In this document: positions 48,509 to 59,200 of the stretch, piece after piece
Position numbering within the stretch: the stretch's first letter is position 1
Layout of the letters: each line of letters starts with the position of its first letter
Assembly (NCBI RefSeq): GCF_021730395.1
Contig: NC_069371.1
Span: forward strand, 13,989,001 to 14,053,000
Direction of reading: 5' to 3'
Source of the DNA: Mercenaria mercenaria
Lineage: Eukaryota > Mollusca > Bivalvia > Venerida > Veneridae
DNA: 64,000 nt
Position numbers and translations under genes: made by a program
Notes under the pieces: model-generated
What the model was told of the DNA's origin: nothing
Database searches by the model: none
The model's input: the letters and a program-made list of their open reading frames with translations, nothing else

Positions 48509-49219
48509 CATGTTTCAACACGTCATGTTCTGGGGAGAACTCGGGATAAAGATTATGAACTTTTGTGAAACAAGACCAGATCCCTATTCCTTTATTTTCT
48601 CAATAACATTGCTAATAGTGCCATGCAAAACCCGGGGATGTCTTTTAATTGTATCTTCTTACATTTCCAGTTTTAAAAATTAAGTATTCCTTAAATCACC
48701 TTCACATTTTTTGAACTACAGTAAATTCTCACTGTGACTCTTTCTTATATGTGAGGAATATACATCACTCAATAAGTAATATGACTAACAAAGCAGTTAC
48801 AGTACGCCAAATCTGTCCGTATTCATTTCTTTGATTTATTGCAAAATAATAAGTTACAGTGATTTTGCAGAATCTGCCCCTCATAGAATCCTATCATTAA
48901 TTTGATACTAAAAATGCTATTATACTTTTTTTTTTATTTCATTACTATCACTATCAAACCTGTCTAGAACCTCAAGTGTAAGATCTGCTTGCAACACCTC
49001 ATGCATTATAGTATTCCTAGCTTAACTGTAATATTCATGACGGTTTCTTAAAATTTCCTGCTATTGGGATCTCAATTACTAGTACAGGATTACATGTTAA
49101 CACAATTTCAAAAGAAGCCATTATGCATTCACACAGATTTTAAGGGTGCTTATAAATTTACATGCATAATTTTTACTGTTGCATATTTCTAGCATACTTG
49201 CATACATTTTCTCATTAGG
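48509..49219. other. Intergenic, nothing recognised
   Basis: AT-rich with no coding or repeat structure that I can support. Confidence 0.4.
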
Positions 49220-49396
49220 GGCCTCCGTGACCTCCGTGGCCGAGCTATTAAGCTCGCTGACTTTGAATGACTTGCCTCTTACCGATGTGGGTTCGAGCCT
49301 CACTCATCTGGCACCAGACGTCTTCCTCCACCATCAAAAGCTGGAGAGTCGTCATATGACCTTTAATTGTGACGGTGCAACTTTAAACCCAACAGA
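49220..49396 (+). mobile_element. tRNA-derived SINE with conserved central domain
   Basis: The tRNA-like head has GTGGCCGAGCTATTAAG (A box) and GTGGGTTCGAGCCTCACTC (B box). The body contains GTCTTCCTCCACCATCAAAA, GTCGTCATATGACC and AACTTTAAACCCAACA, a module I recall from SINEs widespread in molluscs. Slightly shortened between head and body; no AAT tail remains. Confidence 0.85.
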
Positions 49397-49490
49397 TTAC
49401 TTTCTCACTGTAATCTCGTATATAATACCTTTCTAGACGCATTGGAAAGGACTCTCGAATAAAGCTGACAGCTAAAATAGGTGTAGCTGT

Positions 49491-50537
49491 AGAGTGGTGG
49501 AACCTATGCTCGCGGTATTTTGTACATATGGCGGCCTCAACGCGAAACTAGTCTATCTGCTTCTATTTCTATATACACATAGACTAGTTTCGCGTTGAGG
49601 CCACGATATATAATCTTTTTAAGAAGCAAGAAAAAAATATTATTTCGATTTGCCTATGCAAACTTAAAGTTATCGTCCTTTTATCGAAACATATTGTTGA
49701 TGTGCGTTATCACGTGACTTGGTCGTCTCGTGAGCTATCGACACGGCATACGTGAAAAGGTGAAAATTCGCCCTGAAGGGAACCTATGCTGGCGGTATGT
49801 AATATCGATTAAACTAAGGACGAAAAAAAAATTCAGCAGGCTTAAAATGAACAAACAAGCATAGGCGAATATAATATTTAGCACATTACTCATTTATTAT
49901 GTGAAAAACAAAAGAAATGAGGATAAAATTTAGTATGTGCCTCTATGTGTATATTTCCATTACAGAAATAGAGTCACTATCAGAACAAAGCTTAAAAACG
50001 TATAATAATGTTGTTTAACAACAGAATGTTCAAGTATTAAAGATTCAAACAACGACAGTGATTAACTCGCTAATGTTTTCTACACTTCTTTTTTGTGTAG
50101 GAAGTTTACTCCTCCCTACATCGCAGAAAGAACCATTTGGACTTTGTCAAAATACTAAGATCAACATCGATCTTTTTATGGTTCGCAAGGCTATCGTAGT
50201 GTAGCCAGGCGTCACATTCATCCCATCTTGCTCTTAAATGTATCTTATATCTGAATGTAATGCATGATTTCTAAAAAAACTAACTTTAGTTAGTGATTTT
50301 GACATATTTGTGTGAGATTTGTGCGACGGATACAGATTGTGTAAAATGTATCGGCTGTTGTATATGTCACGTGAGCGGCACGCGCGGCTATCGCTACGTT
50401 TGTTGTAAAGGCATTTCACCACTGACCGGTGTTGAACATAGCATGATGAAATATTTTTTATCAGTGCTTCTGCAGAAAGAATATTTATCGAAATACCGCG
50501 AGCGTAGGAATACCGCGAGCATAGGTTCCACCACTCT
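49491..50537. mobile_element. ~1.05-kb non-autonomous TIR element
   Basis: AGAGTGGTGGAACCTATGCT at the left is inverted at the right end, continuing into CGCGGTATT. Internal partial repeats of the end occur at 49779-49795 (GGAACCTATGCTGGCGGTAT) and 50495-50510. A perfect hairpin at 49533-49602 (GGCCTCAACGCGAAACTAGT) lies near the left end. No transposase. Confidence 0.82.
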
Positions 50538-50924
50538 ATATCGTGCGTTTTTATGTTATGGAGATTGAGTTGAAAACTGATGTCTTATTTGTAATTTGAG
50601 ATTTGAATTATGAAATGGAAACGGGTCTGCTCATCTCTGTTCGTTTTACACTAGACTCAGTAGCCTGCATTTCGCACTTCGCAGTTTGAATCGGAAAGTG
50701 CAGACCCGTATTTATTGCGCATTTCAAATGTTTACTTTCTAGACAAGTTTGATCATCAAAACATAAAAACACACGACATACAGGTACACCTGTTTTTGTT
50801 GTCAACTCTATTCAGGAATCATACCAATGCGCTTATACACAACTATATTTTGTCATTTCTCATGAATACAACTTTTCATTCGCAATCTGAAATGCAAACT
50901 GAAAACTGACTTGCTGTACGTAAT

Positions 50925-51390
50925 TCGAATAGAGAAGTGATGACCAGATTGCACTTGAAATTCGAATCGCGAACTGCTGACCAGTTTGCAATACGCCATT
51001 AAATTCCCAAACTAGGACCTGTGAACTGTGAGTCGCATGCTAGTCCGCAGTTAGCAAATAGAACAGAGAAGTGCTGACCAGATTGCACTTTGAAGTTTGC
51101 AGACCAGTTTGCAATTTGCAATTCTGTTCCCAGACCAGGACTTGCAAACTGTGAACTGCCTTCAAGTCCTTAGTTCGCAATTCGAATAGAAAAGTGCTGA
51201 CCAGATAGCACTTTAACATTGGAAGCGTGAACTGCAAACCAGTTTGCAATTCGATTCACAAACCACGGCCTGCGAACTTCGAAGTGCATTCTGATCCTAG
51301 GCTGACCAGATTGCACTTTAAAAAATTGGAATCGTAAACTGAGACCAGTTTTCAGTTCGTAATACGAATCAACAACTTCGACCTGCAGAC
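50925..51390. repeat. Degenerate tandem repeat, ~130-bp period, about four units
   Basis: Units begin near 50928, 51062, 51187 and 51301 with AGTGCTGACCAGATTGCACT, continue with GAACTGCAGACCAGTTTGCA-like sequence and end with ACC.GGACTTGCAAACTGTG-like sequence. A looser relative lies at 50640-50710. Noncoding. Confidence 0.75.
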
Positions 51391-52320
51391 CAGCTTAAAC
51401 AAGACAAACAAAAACTATTTACCCAGATCAGACTGCACGGCTGGCTTTCGCTTGGCGGGGCTCATATCGACATATCATTGAGTATCAAGATCCGAAATTT
51501 TATTAAGCATAAACATTCAATGATGCGTCAATATAAAAGCGAAAACATAAACTTTGTAGACTTTTAAAATATGTACCTAGGCTGCTAACTAGGCTGCTAA
51601 GTTCACGCTTCTAGGTTGCTAGTTCTTGCTAACTTCGCCCTGATTATAGTCTGCTATCGTCAAGAACATTTAAAATCCTTTACCCGTGAAAACCTAATCG
51701 TGATTCGATATATCATATGCTGAATAGCAAAACAAAACTCTCGTCCTTACCTCAGGATTTTGATACATCGATTTTTCATCATTGATTTGAGTATTATTCA
51801 GAGTTTTAAGGCTAATGTGGATAATATGATGAAAATATTAATGTAGCGATTAATGTAGCGAGGAGGGACGTGGAGGGAAGGGGGAGGGGGGAGGGGAGAA
51901 GGGTAATTGCTGCGGGAAGTTTGACTTTTCACTAGACCTCGGGTTAAATTATCAAAAGTACGACTATAATAAATATTCGATTAGTAATTTAGTTGAAGGA
52001 GTATGATTTTTTGATTTTGAACCCACAGTCCTTGTAGTCGAATATCTTCTAAGAGAGCTTCTTGTCCACGTTTACAACATGTATGGCCTACATTTTCCCC
52101 ATGCCATGTCAGTAGAAAGCATGCAAAATGTCCATCTTTACAGCTAAGTGACCAGATAAATAATTGAGGCCCTGGTTTAAACTTTATTTTTTACCACAAT
52201 CAGATATACAATAGACTTTTAGGTACGGTAAATGGAAGCCCAACTCGTGACGTAATTATCACTTTCATTTCATTTCGACCTGGGCGGACTGTAACAGGAG
52301 GTAACTACAGTCACGGACTG
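51391..52320. other. Intergenic; partial MITE family P end and a purine tract
   Basis: 51425-51470 carries CAGATCAGACTGCACGGCTG and GGCGGGGCTCATAT, a decayed piece resembling MITE family P. 51855-51900 is a G/A-rich purine tract. Confidence 0.4.
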
Positions 52321-52609
52321 GTACGGAATTCTGTTCGTGCCAGTGGTAACGTCGTCCATCGCGCTTAGAAAGCGACACATGACAATGCAAAGTAACATCG
52401 CGACAATGCGTTATGACACTTGGCAACTTGAAGCGACAATAAACAATGCGAAGATGCGAATTGACATTTGAGTGATATCGTATACTAGTAACATTGTCGT
52501 TCTGTCGCATTGTCATAATCGCATTGTCACTATTTCACTTCGCATTGTCGTGTGTCACCGTCTTACTGCGATGGACGACATTACTACTGGCACGAACGGA
52601 ATTCCGTAC
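52321..52609. mobile_element. 289-bp foldback MITE with internal CGCATTGTC repeats
   Basis: GTACGGAATTCTGTTCGTGC at the left is inverted at the right end, continuing through GTCGTCCATCGC. The middle is a run of CGACAATGCG and CGCATTGTC words in both orientations. Confidence 0.82.
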
Positions 52610-53207
52610 ACTGAGACTAGGTAAATATTCTTGCAAATGATGCATATACCTCTAGACATGGCAGAAGCATGTATAATGACTAAAGAAGGGTTTTAGTACA
52701 CCGCACGAATATCCTTCGGTAAATTAATTATAATGATAGGACTGAACTTGTTTCTTTTCTATTATCCGCTTTTTTGTCAACAAGACAGCAAAAGGAAAGT
52801 GGCAGGGGTATCGTAAATTCGTCAATAAAAATTGCAATTTATTTCTTTAGATTGTAGATGTACGGCCCACTCTTTAATGAAATTCAGTCGAAATGTAATG
52901 GAAAATAAGGCAGATGCTACAAAATTGTTGGTCTTAATAAAGAAGGTATTTCCTGTGAAAACTCAATACCACATACAGTTGAAAAAAAACTACTACTTTC
53001 TTACAAAGTGTTTTAGAAAAAAAAATATGAACTATGATTAAGGCTCTTTCATTACGAAATGGACAAGAGAATGATAAAACTGTATGAATACTCATTCTGT
53101 AGCTACTGACAGCTCTGTAAAATCTAACCAGTATTGACAACTTGAATATTAACCATTCTTAACCCTAAGTCAAAGATTCAAACTTTAAACATTGATGAAT
53201 ACGGACT
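52610..53207. other. Intergenic before the satellite
   Basis: A 69-residue frame at 52832-53041 follows an acceptor-like CTTTAG but has no recognised features. Nothing else. Confidence 0.4.
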
Positions 53208-55425
53208 CTGCTGAATAAAACAATCTACAAACTATGGGGCGATTCGAACTCACATAAAACAATCTACGAGCTAGGGGGCGATGATTCGAACTCACATAAA
53301 ACAATCTACGAGCAAGGGAGCGATTCGAACTCACATAAAAAGATCATCGAGCAAGGGGGCAATTAGAACTCATGTAAAACAATCGACAAGCTAGGGGCAA
53401 TTCGAACTCACATAAAACAATCTACAAGCTAGGGGGCGATTCGACCTCACATAAAACAATTTACGAGCTAGGGGGCGATTCGAACTCACATAAAACAATC
53501 TACAAGCCAGGGGGCAACTCGAACTCACACAAAGCAATCTACAAGCAAGGGGGCAATTCGAACTCACATAAAACAATCTACAAGCTAGGGGGCGATTCGA
53601 ACTCACATAAATCAATCTACGAGCTAGGGGGCAATTCGAACTCACATAAAACAATTTACAAGCAAGGGGGCGATTCGAACTCATGTAAAACAATCTACGA
53701 GCTAGGGGGCGATTCGAACTCATGTAAAACAATCTATAAGCTAGGGGGCAATTCGAACTCACATAAAACAATCTATAAGCTATGGGACAATTCGAACTCA
53801 CATAAAACAATTTACGAGCTAGGGGGCGATTCGAACTCACATAAAACAATCTACAAGCTAGGGGGCAATTCGAACTCACATAAAACAATCTACGAGCAAG
53901 GGGGCGATTCGAACTCACATAAAACAATCTACAAGCTAGGGGGGCGATTCGAACTCACATAATACAATCTACGAGGAAGGGGGCGATTCGAACTCACATA
54001 ATACAATCTACGAGCTAGGGGGCGATTCGAACTCACATAAAACAATCTACAAGCTAGGGAGCGATTCGAACTCACATAAAACAATCTACGAGCAAGGGGG
54101 CGATTCGAACTCACATAAAACAATCTACGAGCAAGGGGGCGATTCGAACTCACATAAAACAATCTACGAGCAAGGGGGCGATTCGAACACACATAAAACA
54201 ATCTACGAGCAAGGGAGCGATTCGAACTCACATAAAACAATCTACAAGCTAGGGGGCAATTCGAACTCACATAAAACAATCTACGAGCAAGGGGGCGATT
54301 CGAACTCACATAAAACAATCTACAAGCTAGGGGGCGATTCGAACTCACATAATACAATCTACAAGCTAGGGAGCGAATCGAACTCACATAAAACAATCTA
54401 CGAGGAAGGGGGCGATTGGAACTCACATAATACAATCTACAGCTAGGGGGCGATTCGACTCAATAAACAATCTACAAGCTAGGAGCGATCGAACTCACAT
54501 AAACAATCTACGAGCAAGGGGGCGATTCGAACTCACATAAATACAATCTACGAGCAAGGGGGCGATTCGAACCACATAAAACAATCTACGAGCAGGGGCG
54601 ATTCGAACTCACATAAAACAATCTACAAGTAGGGGGCAATTCGAACTCACATAAAACAATCTACGAGCAAGGGGGCGATTCGAACTCACATAAAACAATC
54701 TACAAGCTAGGGGCGATCGAACTCACATAATACAATCTACGAGGAAGGGGGCGATTCGAACTCAATAATACAATCTACGAGCAAGGGGCGATTCGAACTC
54801 CATAAAACAATCTACAGCTAGGGAGCGAATCGAACTCACATAAAACAATCTACGAGCAAGGGGGCGATTCAAACTCACATAAAACAATTTACGAGCAAGG
54901 GGGCGATTCGAACTCACATAAAACAATCTACGAGCAAGGGGGCGATTCGAACACACATAAAACAATCTACGAGCAAGGGAGCGATTCGAACTCACATAAA
55001 ACAATCTACGAGCAAGGGGGCGATTCGAACTCACATAAAACAATCTACGAGCAAGGGGGCGATTCGAACTCACATAAAAAAATCTACGAGCTAGGGGGCG
55101 ATTCGAACTCACATAAAACAATCTACGAGCAAGGGGGCGATTCGAACTCACATAAAACAATCTACGAGCTAGGGGGCGATTCGAACTCACATAAAACAAT
55201 CTACGAGCAAGGGGGCGATTCGAACTCACATAAAACAATTTACGAGCAAGGGGGCGATTCGAACTCACATAAAACAATCTACAAGCTAGTGGGCGATTCG
55301 AACTCACATAAAACAATTTACGAGCAAGGGGGCGATTCGAACTCACATAAAACAATCTGCAAGGTAGAGGGCGATTCGAACCCACATAAAATACTCTACT
55401 ACCTACGGGTCGCTTCGAACACACA
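53208..55425. repeat. 39-bp satellite array, ~56 units
   Basis: Units read like AAAACAATCTACGAGCAAGG then GGGCGATTCGAACTCACAT. The period is a multiple of three and the minus strand stays open over long runs (53391-53927, 53929-54435, 54762-55424), giving 13-residue repeats such as FYVSSNRPLARRL. No start context, signal sequence or flanking exon supports a protein. The reverse complement of the best conserved part, GAGTTCGAATCGC, matches the tRNA B-box core GTTCGANNC. 54440-54830 holds many one-base losses. Confidence 0.95.
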
Positions 55426-55708
55426 AGTTATGGGCAAGTAATTTGAAAAAAACGACCTGAACTCTTCAGCCGCAGGGACGGGGAAAGAACACAATGAAGA
55501 CCAGTCTTAGTTTCGTAGTTTACTTCACAATCATTTCTATCTTTCATGCTTTACATCTTCTTTAAATCTACAAATTATTTCTTTATAAGAAATTGTTTTA
55601 AAAATCAGTTATTTATCCCTGTCTGAGTTTGCACTTCTTGTGATAAGGCGTTTATAATTGGGAGATTGAATTAATTATTTTTACAAGTAGAACGGTCCTA
55701 CAATATTT

Positions 55709-55714
55709 TTTATT
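55709..55714 (-). promoter_or_regulatory. Candidate polyadenylation signal of collagen B
   Basis: AATAAA on the minus strand about 95 bases beyond the collagen B stop codon. Confidence 0.5.
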
Positions 55715-55808
55715 TAGTAATTACGTTATTTCGTACTATGAGTGATATTGCTTTTCATTATTTCTGCAATGCTTGTAGAGTTTGAATACGTATTGTTCAT
55801 CATCTTAT

Positions 55809-56284
55809 TTATCCTGCTTTAGTATAGGATCCTGCTTTAGAGTAAGCCGGTGCGGCATATTTCATAGGCTGTGCTGCGGCGTATTTTCCCCTTGCTGCCT
55901 GGTAATATACTGGTGCAGCTACATAAGGATAACTAACATACTGGACGCGACCCGCGGCACCCTGTGGCCCTCGTGGTCCCGGGGCACCTTGATATCCACG
56001 TGGTCCTTTAACACCGGGAACACCTGATGGACCTTCAATACCTTGTTCCCCATCAGAACCTTTTGGACCTCTTTCTCCTGCTAAACCGCGTCGACCCGGT
56101 ATACCCGCTACACCATTTTCTCCCATAAATCCTGGAGGTCCTTGGATGCCAGTATCTCCCTTTTCTCCCTGAAGTCCGGGGAATCCTTGCGGTCCTGGAG
56201 CACCAACATCGCCTTGAGGACCGGCCACACCATCTATTCCGTCTGCACCTGGTTCACCTTCATCTCCTTCCTCGCCAGGTATAC
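55809..56284 (-). CDS. Collagen B last exon: 37 triplets and tail
   Basis: Acceptor GTTAATAG, uninterrupted helix from [12 protein letters not shown] to GPQGAAGR, then the tyrosine- and alanine-rich tail and stop at 55809. Confidence 0.92.
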
Positions 56285-59200
56285 CTATTAACATTTAAAT
56301 ACAAGTTGTACATCCCATTGCTTTGATTAAACGTCACATTTTATATGAAACTATTGCATAACAAACAAAGTGCCGTTATATTTATTGAAAAGTATGAGGC
56401 GAAGACATAAGGGCACGAAAGGACGACAAACTGCTTTCATGTGCTTGGGGCGGAGGCATAACGACACGAAAGGGCGATCAAATACCAATTTGCCATGCCT
56501 TCGTGTCATCGTGTGCCCGGAGCGAAGACACCTGGGTATGACAAATTAAGAGCGGTGACACGACATAAACTCCGGCCGACACGACATATGTTTGTTTTCC
56601 TTCACAACGTTTCGTTATTTCGCCCTTAATGTTTCGTGCCCTCGTATCTTCGCCCCGACACGCTAAGACATGAAGACACGACAACTGAGCAGTTTGTCAT
56701 CTTTTCGTGTCCTCGTACCGTCGCCCGAAGAAGGTAGAAATCACACACCATATCTCTATAATATTACGTATACTCGCCCACAACGTTTCGTTTGTTTCGT
56801 GCCCTCATGTGTTTGCCCCGACACGCTTAGACATGAAACCACGATCAAACAGCAGATTGTCGTCTTTTATTGTCCTCGTATCGTCGCCCGAAGACACAAA
56901 GAGTCTAAATAATAGAAATCAGCCAACATATATATCACTATATTATTTCGTGTGCTCGCCCACAAAGTTTCGTTATTTCACTTCAATGTTCACTGTGCAC
57001 AGGTTTTCTCACAGATACGAGAGGACACGACCGCAAGAAAAAACTTTTTATTTAGGCCTGCGATCAAATTCTGTAGGTGCTATAAAACAAATTTCTATTA
57101 AACATACTCGGTACATTTGGTCTGTATGATTAATAATGTTGGTAATTAAGAAGTTTTTAATAAATGATATGTTAGGTTTATCGTTGATTGGTCATTTTTC
57201 AGAAAATATGGAATATCAGCCAATATAATATGATAGTTGCATCGTCATTAAAATGTTGTGTATATTACAAATTCTAGAAAATTTAAATTGTTAGTGTGCA
57301 GCTTGGTATTAAGCTTGCTAATCAAAGTTAATAAGTCAAAAGTAACCACTGTGGAAGAATGCATGCGAGTACTACTAATGCTTTGAGTTAACGTATTGTT
57401 TTGCAAAAAAGTAAATTGAAATATCTTTTCAGAATAAAACTGTATTATGTTTAGGAACACCTAGAAACGTTTAAATGGTGTAAATTAATATATATCAGAT
57501 ACTTTCATCCAATATTAACATATTATGAGGACATACAGTTATGTTATTTACGTTACATTGATTTACTGACTACGCTTGTGAAAACATTATAACAATATTA
57601 CAAAGTATTACTTGATAGCAGATATTAAGTCATGTTATCTGTTCCATGTACATACATCGGTATTATATAAAGACTACATTTTAAACAATTGAAATATCTC
57701 ATATAGGTATACATTTTATTTAGATATAACAAAAGCCAATAAGGAGAAACGTAATTTACCAATTTTGAAATATGTATTTTTTTTTTCATATCTTCAAATC
57801 ACTTTAATAAAAGAAAGTGGAACTGTTAAGAATATATATCTAACAATGATATTACGTCTTGTGCTAGGAGAGTACTGTAGGTTACATACATAGTCCTTAG
57901 ATCAATCAATTCTTCCATTGACGTAATTAAGTTACTTTGTAGCAAGTCATACAGGTATAAGGTTCTCAACAGTTTCCTGATGCAACAAACATAATTGAGC
58001 CGTGCCATGGGAAAACCAACATAGTGGGTTTGCGACCAGCATGGATCCAGACCAGCCTGCGCATCCGCGCAGTCTGGTCAGGATCCATGCTGTTCGCTAA
58101 AGGTTTCTTTAATTGCAATAGGTTTTGAAAGCGAACAGCATGGATCCTGACCAGACTGCGCGGATGCGCAGGCTGGTCTGGATCCATGCTGGTCGCAAAC
58201 CCACTATGTTGGTTTTCTCATGGCACGGCTCATATGTTAATTTAAAAATGCGTTGCCTAATGGCCATTTTCATGGCAAATTATCAATATAATTATTATTA
58301 TTATTAAAATCTTTCGAATATTAATGTAATTTGACTTGATTTATCCTTCTACAGTCTTAAACTATATTCTTTCATTTTAATTGTTAGTTCAACATCCGTT
58401 TCTCTGTTGTAGTTCTTTTGATCGAATTCTGTATTTGTAGTAATCAATTTATATTGACCTAATGAGTAAAGTTATAACACTTGTGCTCAATGCTTTGATA
58501 TTTGATATTGATTAAGATTTAAGGTATTAGACCCGTAATAGAGTACCTCCTTTTTGAAAAGTATTCAATTCCTACAATAAAACTACTTTGACTGAAATAT
58601 TTCATGGGGCGTAGGTTCAAACCCCACTGGGACCAAATTTTTTTCCCTTATTTTCCTTTTTTCCTAGTAAGTTTTTACTTTTATCAAGACATATTATTGA
58701 TTTATTGTACAAATGTGGATTGTTTTCATTCAAAAAGCAATTTCTTGCTGTTCAAAGTGAATTTACCTCTGAAACAGAAGGGACAGAGTTAGACATCTTT
58801 AAAAATACTGAGTTACATGCTGTAAAAGTTCTCTATTTTGCCTTTACTCTTAAGACTACATATTGTGGAAGAAATGTAGGTAGGTTTTACTTCTGCCCCA
58901 AGTTTTTTTTGAATGAAGTGAGCAAAATTTAAAACAGTCCCACTTGACTCGACCATATTTTTTCAATGTTGGAGTTAGAATTCGGTCTCAATACTGTTTA
59001 CTTGAGGCACCCTTGAAAAAAAAATATATTTACAGTTTTATTTTGTGTTTTGTTATTGTTTACCAATAGTTTAGTGTTTCTTTTTGATAAAATCAATGGT
59101 ATAATGAAATCTCTGCAAACGTTTTAGACAGTGGCCATTACTTTTAAATTTGTCTCTATTTGATCTTGCGGAAATACCATAAATTATACAAAATTTATTT

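Noticed and set aside
52832-53041. Possible last exon after CTTTAG (69 residues)
   Set aside because: No partner exon, no domain and lysine/asparagine-rich composition typical of AT-rich chance frames.
53391-55424. Basic repeat protein from the 39-bp array
   Set aside because: Open frames follow from a unit length divisible by three; no start, signal or exon context.
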